DNA of 21,092 bases from Akkermansiaceae bacterium (GCA_029287105.1 JARFRT010000418.1:1-21092); one strand, 5' to 3'; positions 1 to 7,797 are shown, counted from the stretch's first letter. The notes: generated from the letters alone by a model not told the origin. Numbers and translations are program-made.

Positions 1-238
1 GCTCCTCACCAATGTCCACGAAAGCTCCAACGGCCGATACCGCGTCAAAGCCGTGCTCTCTCGCGACCTTGAGGTTGTCCGACACTCGATCGTCCTTCTT
101 CGGAGACAACTGCTCGCAGGCTTCACTCAGATCGAGCGGAATGTAGTACAGCACGGCATCGGGGACAGCATCGCCAGCCCGAGCCTGACATGCGGCGACC
201 ACCTGCTGGTATCCCTCAACATCTTTCAGCCCATTGGC
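1..238 (-). CDS. Unrecognised protein fragment, incomplete at both ends
   Basis: Read on the minus strand, this stretch is open and gives a believable acidic globular protein. It includes the pieces DAVLYYIPLDLSEACEQL and HGFDAVSAVGAFVDIGEE and is rich in G-starting codons, as real genes usually are. The opposite frame, which is continuous with zwf, gives a His- and Arg-rich sequence here that does not resemble the N-terminal NADP-binding part of glucose-6-phosphate dehydrogenase. No stop or convincing start is present. The minus frame also stays open into zwf (to a TAG near 690), but there it only mirrors the zwf codons. I do not recognise the family. It is either a piece of a neighbouring gene joined by rearrangement or a foreign fragment from assembly or amplification chimerism. 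Confidence 0.45.
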
Positions 239-1435
239 CGCCCCACTCGCCAGGCGATCGAGCAACAGGCCGGCCTGCCCGGCAACCGGCTCTTCTATCT
301 CGCTGTGCCGCCGCAGGTGTTTGCTCCGTCCCTGGGCGCGATGGCCGAAGTCGGCCTGCACGAGAGCCCCGGCTGGTGCCGGTTGGTGGTGGAGAAGCCG
401 TTCGGTGAGGACCTGGAGTCGGCCAGTGCGCTCAACCGGCTGGTGCACCGCTGGTTCTCCGAGCCGCAGACCTACCGGATCGACCACTATCTCGGCAAGG
501 AAACGGCGCAAAACATCATGGTGCTCCGGTTTGCCAATGCCATCTTTGAGCCGCTCTGGAATAGTCGTTATATCGACCAAATCCAGATTACATGCTCGGA
601 GAATCTCGGTATGGAAGGTGGCCGCGGTGGCTATTACGACCAGGCGGGAGCATTGCGTGACATGGTGCAGAACCATTTGCTGCAACTACTCAGTCTGGTC
701 GCCATGGAGCCGCCCACTGATTTGTCCGCCGATGGTGTGCGCGATGAAAAGGTCAAGGTGTTGCGTTCGATGCGGCAGTGGGATACGCCTGAACTTGTTG
801 CCGAAAATGTCGTGCGGGCCCAGTATATTGCCGGCCATGTCGATGGTGAACGGGTTGTCGGTTATCGCGAAGAAGACCGTGTTGACCCTGAGTCGATGAC
901 CGAGTCTTATGTTGCTCTGAAAGTTTTAATTGATACCTGGCGGTGGAGTGGTGTTCCCTTCTATGTCCGGATGGGTAAGCAGTTGCCGAAAAAGGCGACC
1001 GAGATATCCATTCACTTCAAGGAGCCGCCGACCGTGCTTTTCAACGCGCTGTCGGGCGGGGTGCCTGGGGGTAATGTGCTGGTGATCCGTATCCAGCCCG
1101 ACGAAGGGATCTCCCTGCGTATGGTTTCCAAAATCCCGGGCTCCAGCCTGAGACTGGAGCCTGTCAAGATGGACTTCCATTATGCGACCAGCTTTGGCAA
1201 GGGGAGCCCGGAGGCCTACGAGCGCTTGTTGTTGGACTCCATGGCAGGAGACGCCACCCTGTTTGCGCGCCGTGACGAAGTCGAGGAGGCATGGAAATTT
1301 ATCGATCATATCGAGCATGCCTGGCATGAGTCGAAGACGCCCCCGCCGATGGCAGAGTTTGTCGCCGGATCCTGGGGGCCGAAGGAGGCTGACGACCTCT
1401 TGGGACGTGAAGGTCACAAGTGGAGGCGGCTCTAA
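239..1435 (+). CDS. zwf: Glucose-6-phosphate 1-dehydrogenase, lacking its N-terminal region
   Basis: Oxidizes glucose 6-phosphate to 6-phosphogluconolactone with reduction of NADP+, the first step of the oxidative pentose phosphate pathway, in the cytoplasm. Convincing similarity begins near GNRLFYLAVPP (about 272) and runs to the end. It includes the EKPFG segment (392), the catalytic-site motif RIDHYLGKE (476-502) with its Asp-His pair, QNHLLQ with the proposed base His, PPTDLSADGVRDEKVKVL, RWSGVPFYVRMGKQLP, YERLLLDSMAGD and the final SWGP segment. The family is usually 480-510 residues. About 110 N-terminal residues, including the GASGDL dinucleotide-binding loop, are missing. The frame stays open to the window edge (GTG at 53), but that part does not look like this enzyme and the other strand codes better there. 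opcA follows after 15 bases, so the two probably share a transcript. The product as it stands should not bind NADP+. Confidence 0.9.
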   Translation, partial: RPTRQAIEQQAGLPGNRLFYLAVPPQVFAPSLGAMAEVGLHESPGWCRLVVEKPFGEDLESASALNRLVHRWFSEPQTYRIDHYLGKETAQNIMVLRFANAIFEPLWNSRYIDQIQITCSENLGMEGGRGGYYDQAGALRDMVQNHLLQLLSLVAMEPPTDLSADGVRDEKVKVLRSMRQWDTPELVAENVVRAQYIAGHVDGERVVGYREEDRVDPESMTESYVALKVLIDTWRWSGVPFYVRMGKQLPKKATEISIHFKEPPTVLFNALSGGVPGGNVLVIRIQPDEGISLRMVSKIPGSSLRLEPVKMDFHYATSFGKGSPEAYERLLLDSMAGDATLFARRDEVEEAWKFIDHIEHAWHESKTPPPMAEFVAGSWGPKEADDLLGREGHKWRRL

Positions 1436-1450
1436 TAAAATTGATTACCT

Positions 1451-2536
1451 GTGAGTAAGACTATCCAAGATGAATACACCCTGGCCCTCGGGAAAGAGGT
1501 CGCCATCGATTCCGTTGACATGGAGTTGCGGCTGCTTTGGGAGGCGGACAAGGCCAGTACGAATGCATCGCTGATTAACCTGGCTGTTTATTCCGAGGAA
1601 AAAGGAGCCATTATCAGGAACTCGGAGCTGGTGCAGACCATTACCCGTGAGCACGCGTGCCGGGCGATCCTGATAGGTATTGATCGGGACAGCGCGGAGA
1701 CGTCGATCCGGGCCTGGATTACGGCGCATTGCCACCTGTCCCACGGACGTAAAAGTGTGTGCTGTGAGCAGATTGCTTTTCAACTAACGGGCAAAGCGAC
1801 GGGTCGTCTCCGCAATACCGTTTTTGCCCATCTCAATAGTGACCTTCCACTCGTCTTCTGGTGGCAAGGTGAGCTTTCGCCTATTTTTACCGAGAGGCTT
1901 TACAGCCTGATTGATCGCTTTGTGTTTGATAGTTCGGAGTGGTCGCAGCCACTGAAGTCTTTCCGCTGTATTGAACAGGTGATGGAGGATGCCGGGGACC
2001 TTCACCCGATGGATATCGAGTGGACGCGCAGTTTTCAGATTCGTCTGGCGGTTGCCGGGTTGTTTGATGATCCGCTGGCCGCACGTGCACTGGAGCACAT
2101 GACCAGGATACGTATCGTGACCCACCCGGATCACAGGATGGCGGGGCTTCAGTTGTTAGCCTGGGTCGTGCAGCGTACCGGCTGGACCCGGAGTTTGGAT
2201 CTCGGCCTGGACACGCAACAGGACGACCATTTCTACTTTGAAACTCATGAGGGTGCCGATGTCGAGGCGGTTGTTGAATCCAACCCGGCGGGAGCACCCA
2301 TCGGGCTTATCGAGTTGTCCTGTGCCGACTGCACGGTGAGGGTGTCACGGGATGCCGGATCCCCCTATCTGCATCAGCAACTGGATGCTGGTAACCATCA
2401 GATCGACCGGTGCACGCCAGCCAATCAGGACGATGCCGCGGCGCTGGTGATGAACCAGCTGTCGCGCGGTGGAAAAAACTCGCTCTACCGCAGAATGATG
2501 CCTGTGTTTCTCGACCTTCTCGGCGACGATGTTTGA
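1451..2536 (+). CDS. opcA: OpcA-type glucose-6-phosphate dehydrogenase assembly protein
   Basis: Protein of 361 residues starting with GTG at 1451, 15 bases after the zwf stop. OpcA proteins promote assembly and activation of G6PD oligomers in cyanobacteria and are paired with zwf in cyanobacteria, actinobacteria and some other phyla. Supporting features are the immediate zwf linkage, the usual length, an N-terminal alpha/beta region with REHACRAILIGID (redox-family style HPCRAI variants are typical), the central LPLVFWWQGE segment characteristic of the family, and a C-terminal ELSCADCTVRVSRD beta region. No signal peptide or membrane segment is visible, so it is cytoplasmic. No Shine-Dalgarno sequence precedes the start, and translation may be helped by termination of zwf. 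The last 52 bases overlap the 3' end of the minus-strand metallo-hydrolase gene. Confidence 0.85.
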   Translation: MSKTIQDEYTLALGKEVAIDSVDMELRLLWEADKASTNASLINLAVYSEEKGAIIRNSELVQTITREHACRAILIGIDRDSAETSIRAWITAHCHLSHGRKSVCCEQIAFQLTGKATGRLRNTVFAHLNSDLPLVFWWQGELSPIFTERLYSLIDRFVFDSSEWSQPLKSFRCIEQVMEDAGDLHPMDIEWTRSFQIRLAVAGLFDDPLAARALEHMTRIRIVTHPDHRMAGLQLLAWVVQRTGWTRSLDLGLDTQQDDHFYFETHEGADVEAVVESNPAGAPIGLIELSCADCTVRVSRDAGSPYLHQQLDAGNHQIDRCTPANQDDAAALVMNQLSRGGKNSLYRRMMPVFLDLLGDDV

Positions 2537-3312
2537 AACGGGTTGTGGCACACTTCCATGGCCACTGTTGTCAGTGGCCCGTGTCCAGGGCACAGGATGG
2601 TTTCCGGGGGCAGTGAAAAAAGGTGCTCGTGCGCTGTTTGCAAGGCGAGTTGGTAGCTAGACGGGTTGCGGGTGCCGCCCATGGAGCCGGCGAAAACGCT
2701 GTCGCCGACAATACATACCGGGTAGGCCAGACCCTCGTAAAAATAGGCCCGTGCGGGTTGGGCGTGACCGCTGACGTCGAGCGCGACGAGTGACGGGTGG
2801 GCCGGGCTGAGCGGTGCGCCGTGTTCGATGTCCTCGGGGAAAATGACCGGGGTGTTGCCAAAGCTTCCGATGCCCGCCGTGTGGTCGGGGTGTCGGTGGG
2901 TGATGTAGACGGCCTCCGGCTGGAGGTTGTTGTCGTGGAGGAATTGGAGGATCGGAGTGGCGTTGGTGCCCGTGTCAAACACGCTGGCGGTACGGCCGTG
3001 GGTGATGACGTAGGCGTTGGCACCGGCATGACCGAAGGGGGTGACAAATGAGTGGAGCCCCTCGGGTGCCCGGGCGACGGGCGTGTAGGAGGAAAGCCCG
3101 ACCAGGGCCGGGGGGGAAAGCTGGAGCGCGCGGGCAATTTTCTCCAATGCGTCGGGATCGAGGGTTCCGTCGAGTGCTGATTGGACGGCGGGTATGGACA
3201 AGCCGGTCTGCATGGCGAGCCGCCCGGTGCTGATGCCGAGGCCGCGCATTGCCTTGGCGATCACATCACAGGCATCGTCTTCAAGCGTGTCGGGATTGGG
3301 GTGGGCTGGCAT
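2485..3312 (-). CDS. Metallo-beta-lactamase-fold hydrolase with N-terminal helix-turn-helix-like domain
   Basis: Protein of 275 residues starting at ATG 3312 (MPAHPNPDTL). The frame is open up to 3645, but that part lies over the mutT gene and looks like a shadow. Residues about 10-75 resemble an XRE/lambda-repressor-type helix-turn-helix (GISTGRLAMQTGLSIPAVQ, then LEKIARALQL). Residues about 85-250 form a glyoxalase-II-like metallo-beta-lactamase fold: H139-R-H141-P-D143-H144, H183 in SGHA, D204 in VGDS, and H244 in CPGHGP. These are the ligands of a two-metal site, so it should be an active hydrolase, probably of a thioester or similar ester. The substrate is not evident. An AAAGGAG lies about 17 bases upstream of the ATG, farther than usual. 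The start is only 36 bases from the divergent mutT start, and the 3' end overlaps opcA by 52 bases. Confidence 0.85.
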   Translation of the reverse strand: MPAHPNPDTLEDDACDVIAKAMRGLGISTGRLAMQTGLSIPAVQSALDGTLDPDALEKIARALQLSPPALVGLSSYTPVARAPEGLHSFVTPFGHAGANAYVITHGRTASVFDTGTNATPILQFLHDNNLQPEAVYITHRHPDHTAGIGSFGNTPVIFPEDIEHGAPLSPAHPSLVALDVSGHAQPARAYFYEGLAYPVCIVGDSVFAGSMGGTRNPSSYQLALQTAHEHLFSLPPETILCPGHGPLTTVAMEVCHNPFQTSSPRRSRNTGIILR

Positions 3313-3348
3313 TTCGGGTTGTTGGTGGGCTCCTTTGTAGGCTAAACC

Positions 3349-3738
3349 ATGTCCATGATCAATGTGGTTTGTGCGGTGATACAGGATGGCTGCGGCCGGG
3401 TGCTCGGCTGTCAACGCCCGGAGGGGAAGGCGCATGCCGGGAAATGGGAGTTTCCCGGGGGGAAAATCGAGCCGGACGAGACCCCGGTGGATGCTTTGTA
3501 CCGCGAGATTGTCGAGGAGTTGGGCTGCGCTATCGAAGTGGGTGAGGCGATGGCCGCAGTGGCGCATCACTACGAGGGGTTTTCGATCCATCTGATGCCC
3601 TATCGTGCGCGGATCCTGGCGGGTGCGCCAGTTGCGATGGAGCACGCGGAGCTCCGTTGGCTTACCCTGGCTGAATGTGCGTCGCTCGAGTGGGCCGAGG
3701 CTGATGTGCCGATCTGGAAAAGCCTGGCGGGGGATTAG
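3349..3738 (+). CDS. mutT: NUDIX hydrolase, MutT type (8-oxo-dGTP diphosphatase-like)
   Basis: Protein of 129 residues, the normal size for a single-domain MutT. The full NUDIX box is present at residues 38-60: GGKIEPDE, then seven residues, then REIVEELGC. This matches GX5EX7REUXEEXGU and supplies the Mg2+-binding glutamates. The N-terminal MSMINVVCAVIQDG strand and the CQRPEGKAHAGKWEFPGG lead-in are typical of enzymes that hydrolyse 8-oxo-dGTP to the monophosphate and so prevent A:T to C:G mutations. Other NUDIX substrates cannot be excluded from sequence. There is a second in-frame ATG at 3355, and neither has a clear ribosome site. The gene diverges from the HTH-MBL gene with a 36-base gap, so any promoter must lie largely within the other gene. 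It converges on the phosphoesterase gene with a 28-base gap. Confidence 0.85.
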   Translation: MSMINVVCAVIQDGCGRVLGCQRPEGKAHAGKWEFPGGKIEPDETPVDALYREIVEELGCAIEVGEAMAAVAHHYEGFSIHLMPYRARILAGAPVAMEHAELRWLTLAECASLEWAEADVPIWKSLAGD

Positions 3739-3766
3739 GGCTCTGGTGACGGCCCGTCAGCGTTGC

Positions 3767-4489
3767 TTAGCGTCCGTGTTCAATGCGCTCGGCGAGTGAT
3801 TCCGGTAATCCGGCGGCGAGGATTTTCTTTTGTGCCGTCTTAAGATCGTATTCGATGCGGCGGAAGTTGACCTCGTGTTGGTCGAGGTTGTAGATGCAGT
3901 AGGATGCGCGCCAGTCACCGTCGCGGGGTTGGCCCACGGAGCCGGTGTTGATGAAGTACTTGGATCCGTGCTCGAGTGTGATGGATTCGGCCGGGATCTC
4001 CTGCACGCGGGAATCGCGTAGGAATACACGCGGCACGTGGGTGTGGCCGTAAAAGCAAACGGGTGTCACCTGATAGGAAAAATTGGCCATGGCATCAAAC
4101 TTGTTGGTGACGTAGTTCCATGAATTCGGCTGGTCGAGCGTGGAGTGCACGATGGTGAAGTCGTGGACCTGGCGGACCATGCGGAGGCGGGCGAGCCATG
4201 TGCGTTGATCTGGGTCGAGTTGTTCGCGGGTCCAGCGCAGGGCTTCGGCGGCCACCGGGTTCATCATTTCCAGTGAGGTGTCGTGGCCGCAGTCCTGGTC
4301 GTGGTTCCCTTTGACGACCGGGCAGCCCATGCCACGGACCTTTTCCAAGCACGCGGCAGGGTCGGCATTATAGCCGACGACATCGCCGAGGCAGATATAG
4401 CTGTCACAGTTCTGGGCCTCCGCATCTGCCAGAACGGCCTCAAGGGCTTCCAGGTTGGCGTGGATATCACTGAAGATGGCAATTTTCAT
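3767..4489 (-). CDS. Calcineurin-like metallophosphoesterase, YfcE/MJ0936 type
   Basis: Protein of 240 residues with all five phosphoesterase motifs of the calcineurin-like superfamily: D8-I-H10, GDVVGYN (35-41), GNHD (61-64), H115 (IVHSTLD) and GHTH (148-151). These ligands bind two metal ions for phosphodiester or phosphomonoester hydrolysis. The N-terminal MKIAIFSDIHANLEAL and the GDVVGYNADP segment place it with the small YfcE/MJ0936-like bacterial and archaeal phosphodiesterases. The physiological substrate is not known from sequence. No signal peptide is seen, so it is cytoplasmic. The start is ATG 4489, and the upstream bases (CTTTCTCCT) are pyrimidine-rich with no ribosome site. The 3' end faces mutT across 28 bases holding only a short TGAC/GTCA inverted repeat. 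It looks monocistronic. Confidence 0.85.
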   Translation of the reverse strand: MKIAIFSDIHANLEALEAVLADAEAQNCDSYICLGDVVGYNADPAACLEKVRGMGCPVVKGNHDQDCGHDTSLEMMNPVAAEALRWTREQLDPDQRTWLARLRMVRQVHDFTIVHSTLDQPNSWNYVTNKFDAMANFSYQVTPVCFYGHTHVPRVFLRDSRVQEIPAESITLEHGSKYFINTGSVGQPRDGDWRASYCIYNLDQHEVNFRRIEYDLKTAQKKILAAGLPESLAERIEHGR

Positions 4490-4821
4490 AGGAGAAAGGT
4501 AAAGGAATCAATGCCCTGTGACGGGCTTGAGGGGAAGTAAAAAAAACGCGGGATTGGGGATAATGGTGGCGAAGAATGTAAGGTGGGCAGTTGTCGGGAC
4601 GTAGCGTTGTCTACGTCATGATCCGGGTGGGTTGCTTCAAAATGTTGCTCATTCCGAATCGGGACATTGGAAGAATCGTCGCAGAGAATGGTGGACGCCC
4701 TCAAAGCTGCTGGTGGTAACGTGCTGTGCACCATTTATCCCGGGGTCGGGCACAACTCCTGGGCAAAGACCTACGCGAATCCTGAACCCTATCAGTGGTT
4801 TCTATCCCATCAAAAGAAAAA
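4490..4821. other. Non-coding stretch between divergent genes
   Basis: 332 bases between the phosphoesterase start (minus strand) and the preferred start of the large cytochrome-like gene (plus strand). Short open frames on both strands (4632-4979 plus, 4486-4734 minus) show no protein-like composition and no ribosome site. It should hold promoters for both flanking genes, but I cannot point to a confident -35/-10 pair. The one clear structure is the inverted repeat listed separately at 4598-4617. Confidence 0.6.
4598..4617. repeat. Inverted repeat, 7-bp arms, 6-base loop
   Basis: The arms GACGTAG and CTACGTC are perfectly complementary around the loop CGTTGT. It lies 204 bases upstream of the ATG at 4822 and 108 bases upstream of the minus-strand phosphoesterase start. 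There is no T tract on either side, so it is not an obvious terminator. A dyad operator or an mRNA leader hairpin are both possible. No second copy was noticed in the window. Confidence 0.4.
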
Positions 4822-7779
4822 ATGAAAACACTCGTATTCATCCTGCTAATGAGCCCCGCCCTATGGGCTGCGGCCGATCAGCCCGTTGCCATGGAAAAGC
4901 CTATCGGCCCGGATTTTCTTCGGCAGAAAATCATCGAGGACTGGCTTCTTCAGGATGCCGGGCAGGGGAATACGATTGATTTTTCCCGGCCGGGGCAGCC
5001 CGAGCGGGCACTGCTGGAGAAGGTGCTCAATGCGTGCCGCAATCCGCCCGAGGTGGACATGAGTAAAGGCAAGGAAGCCTACATCCGCGCCTGTTCGCAG
5101 CGCCGCAGGGAGCGATTGGAGACCATGGGCCGCAAGGTGCCCCGCTTTGTCTTTGTCAGGCAAAACCCACTGTCCGGATCTTTCTACGGCTACACGGAAG
5201 GGCAGTCGGACGCCCAGCATGAAAGTAATTTCCGTCCCGATACCGAGTTGTGTATGGTCGAAATGGTGCACGGTTTCGCCAAGGTCAGCTCACTTTTAAA
5301 AGACCCCCAGGGCGTGATCCGGGATCCCGAGGTATCCTACGACGGCAAGCGGTTACTTTTCGCTTGGAAGCGATCTCATCGGAAGGACGACTACCACCTT
5401 TACGAAATGATTCTCGCGACCAAGGCGATCCGGCAGTTGACCTTCGGCCTGGGATTTGCGGACTACGAAGGCCGTTATCTGCCCGATGGAGACATTGTTT
5501 TCAGTTCCAGCCGCGGGGTGTCGACGATTCCCTGCTGGTGGGTTGAGTCGAGTAACATCTGGCGTTGTGACAAGGATGGTCAATTCATCCGTCGGCTGGG
5601 ATACGACCAGGTGACCACCAATTACCCGACGCTGCTGGAGGATGGCCGGATTGTGTACACACGCTGGGATTACAATGACCGGGGCCAGACATTCCCCCAG
5701 CCGCTTTTTGTGATGAACCCGGACGGGACCCGGCAGGTGGCCTATTACGGAAACAGCTCGTGGTTTCCGACCACCATCGGTCACGCCCGTGAGATCCCCG
5801 GCTCTCATGGCAAGATGCTGGCCATCCTCCACGGCCACCACACGCACCAGAAAGGGAAGCTGGCAATCATCGATCCACTGCAAGGCACCGACGACGGCAA
5901 GGGTGTGCAGATGGTGGCTCCGCGGCGCCCGACCAAGCATGTCATCGTGGATGCCTATGGCCAGGATGGTGATCAGTTCCAGTACCCCTATCCGATCAAT
6001 GACCGCGAGTTTTTGGTGACCTATGACCCGCTGCCAAGCGGCAACCGGAAATACCCGCGACCCTTCGGGATTTACTGGATGGATATCGATGGGAAACGTG
6101 AACTGCTCGTGGTTGACCCCCATATCCACTGCAAGCAGGTGTTCCCGGTAGTGGCGCGGAAGAAGCCGCGTACGATCCCGAGTCAGGTGGATCACAGCCA
6201 GTCAACGGCTCAGGTCTATATGCAGAATGTTTACGCAGGGAAGGGCTTGAAGGGGATTAAAAAAGGCACAGTCAAAAAACTGCGTGTTGTCGAGATGAGG
6301 CTGCGTGCCGCCGGTGTCGGCAACTCGTCATCATCCGGCCCACACAGTCGGGCCATGATCAGCACGCCGGTATCGGTCGGGAACGGCAGTTGGGACGCCA
6401 AGATGATCCTCGGTGATGTCGATGTGCATGAGGATGGATCCGCCTACTTTACCGTGCCGGCGAATCGTCCCATCTACTTCCAGGCGCTCGATCAAGACAA
6501 CCGTGCGGTCAATACCATGCGCACCTGGGCGACGTTGATGCCCGGCGAGATGATGTCGTGTGTCGGCTGCCATGATAACCGGCATGACGCCCCGGCAAAT
6601 ACCGGCCGGTCAATGGCGCTGCTTGATGGCTTGCAGCCACTCCAGCCATTCTACGGGCCGGCCCGAGGGTTTAGTTACCTCCGTGAGGTGCAGCCGATTT
6701 TTGACCGCAAATGTATCGAGTGCCATGATGGCACCAAGGCCTTGTCCCTGAAGTCGACGCCGCGCAGCCATCGACCCGAGAAGCGTCTCTGGGCGGAAAG
6801 TTATTTGAACCTGTTGCAGGTTGGCGAACACGGCAAAGGGGCCTTGCAGGCGAACGTCGACGGCAAATATGTCAAATGGTTAGGTTCCCAGTCGGAGCCG
6901 ACCCCGCAGCCGCCGTACCTCCGGGGTGCTGTCAATTCCCCCCTGATCAAGCTGCTTGAAAACGGGCATTACAAGGTCAGGATGAGCCGCGAGGAGCTCG
7001 ACAAGCTGTCTGCCTGGATTGACCTCTATGTGCCGTACAGTGGTATGTATCCGGAGGCGGGTGACTGGACTGAGCAGGAGAAGGGGAAGTATGCCCATTT
7101 TCAAGCGAAGCGCGATTACATGCGCGAGTATGACCGGTTGAACCGCCAGGCACTGCTCGCCGCCAAGGGGGGCAAGCAAACCGTCCCGGCCAACCGGGAG
7201 GAAGACTACTTCGACTACTGTAAGCAGCACGCCCCGGAATCAGTTCAGACCTTTGATTCCCGGCTTGCCCGGCATCGGGCTGAACTTGAAAACAGCTACC
7301 GCAATCTCGCGCTGAACCCTGACGACAAGAAGGAGGCTTACAGCTTTCCCCATGCCAGCAGCAACTCGGAATGCCGCGGCGATGCCATGTTCCTTGCCCG
7401 CAATGCCATCGACGGGGATAAACGCAACACGGATCACAGCAAGGAGCTTTCCTGGGGGCCGGAGCGATCCGACCGGATTCCCAATCCGTGGATCAAGATT
7501 GATTTCGGGCAAGATTGCCAGGTGGATCAGGTTCGTCTAACACTGCGAGCTGACTTCCCCCACGACGTTGTCTGGACCGAGGCCCGACTTGATTTTTCCG
7601 ACGGAAGCCACGAAAAGATCACCCTGAGGAAAACGGGTGACGAACAGAGCTTCCCATTTGCCAAGCGGACGTCCAGTTGGGTCAGGCTGGCCCCATTGAA
7701 AACGGCCGCACCCGGCGGCTGGGCGGCATTGAGTGAATTCGAGGTCTGGGGGCGAACCTGTCTTCATTCCTCCCCGTGA
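4822..7779 (+). CDS. Secreted PVC-type dihaem protein: HzsA-like propeller, two CxxCH sites, discoidin-like C-terminus
   Basis: Protein of 985 residues from ATG 4822. A GTG at 4795 would add nine residues ahead of the signal peptide and is less likely. MKTLVFILLMSPALWAAADQ is a Sec signal peptide cleaved near residue 18, so it acts outside the cytoplasmic membrane. Residues about 90-500 include PD40/WD40-like propeller blades (DPEVSYDGKRLLFAW, YPTLLEDGRIVYTRW) and the FYGYTEGQSDAQ segment common to PVC proteins annotated as hydrazine-synthase-alpha-like. Two c-type haem sites follow at C580-V-G-C583-H584 and C631-I-E-C634-H635, the second in a segment resembling PVC cytochrome domains (LREVQPIFDRKCIECHDG). 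The final 145 residues resemble an F5/8 type C (discoidin) module (ARNAIDGD, PWIKIDFGQ, SEFEVWGRT). Probably a periplasmic or surface redox or carbohydrate-linked protein. The substrate is unknown, and the resemblance does not imply anammox. Confidence 0.82.
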   Translation: MKTLVFILLMSPALWAAADQPVAMEKPIGPDFLRQKIIEDWLLQDAGQGNTIDFSRPGQPERALLEKVLNACRNPPEVDMSKGKEAYIRACSQRRRERLETMGRKVPRFVFVRQNPLSGSFYGYTEGQSDAQHESNFRPDTELCMVEMVHGFAKVSSLLKDPQGVIRDPEVSYDGKRLLFAWKRSHRKDDYHLYEMILATKAIRQLTFGLGFADYEGRYLPDGDIVFSSSRGVSTIPCWWVESSNIWRCDKDGQFIRRLGYDQVTTNYPTLLEDGRIVYTRWDYNDRGQTFPQPLFVMNPDGTRQVAYYGNSSWFPTTIGHAREIPGSHGKMLAILHGHHTHQKGKLAIIDPLQGTDDGKGVQMVAPRRPTKHVIVDAYGQDGDQFQYPYPINDREFLVTYDPLPSGNRKYPRPFGIYWMDIDGKRELLVVDPHIHCKQVFPVVARKKPRTIPSQVDHSQSTAQVYMQNVYAGKGLKGIKKGTVKKLRVVEMRLRAAGVGNSSSSGPHSRAMISTPVSVGNGSWDAKMILGDVDVHEDGSAYFTVPANRPIYFQALDQDNRAVNTMRTWATLMPGEMMSCVGCHDNRHDAPANTGRSMALLDGLQPLQPFYGPARGFSYLREVQPIFDRKCIECHDGTKALSLKSTPRSHRPEKRLWAESYLNLLQVGEHGKGALQANVDGKYVKWLGSQSEPTPQPPYLRGAVNSPLIKLLENGHYKVRMSREELDKLSAWIDLYVPYSGMYPEAGDWTEQEKGKYAHFQAKRDYMREYDRLNRQALLAAKGGKQTVPANREEDYFDYCKQHAPESVQTFDSRLARHRAELENSYRNLALNPDDKKEAYSFPHASSNSECRGDAMFLARNAIDGDKRNTDHSKELSWGPERSDRIPNPWIKIDFGQDCQVDQVRLTLRADFPHDVVWTEARLDFSDGSHEKITLRKTGDEQSFPFAKRTSSWVRLAPLKTAAPGGWAALSEFEVWGRTCLHSSP

Positions 7780-7797
7780 GCGTGCTGCCCGGATGGG

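Noticed and set aside
3313..3645. N-terminal extension of the HTH-MBL protein by 111 residues
   Set aside because: The extension lies antisense to the NUDIX box of mutT and is not protein-like. ATG 3312 gives a sensible HTH-MBL protein.
3747..3759. Short TGACGG/CCGTCA dyad as a bidirectional terminator between mutT and the phosphoesterase gene
   Set aside because: Only about four stable base pairs with a real loop, and no T run on either strand.
4632..4979. 115-residue plus-strand frame overlapping the start of the dihaem gene
   Set aside because: It overlaps the signal-peptide region in another frame and has no protein-like composition.
5353..6195. 280-residue minus-strand frame inside the large dihaem gene
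   Set aside because: The plus-strand frame is continuous with signal peptide, propeller and haem sites. The antisense frame has no recognisable motif.
4822..7779. True hydrazine synthase, implying anammox metabolism
   Set aside because: No HzsB/C-like genes or hydrazine dehydrogenase are nearby. HzsA-like proteins with other tails are widespread in non-anammox PVC bacteria.
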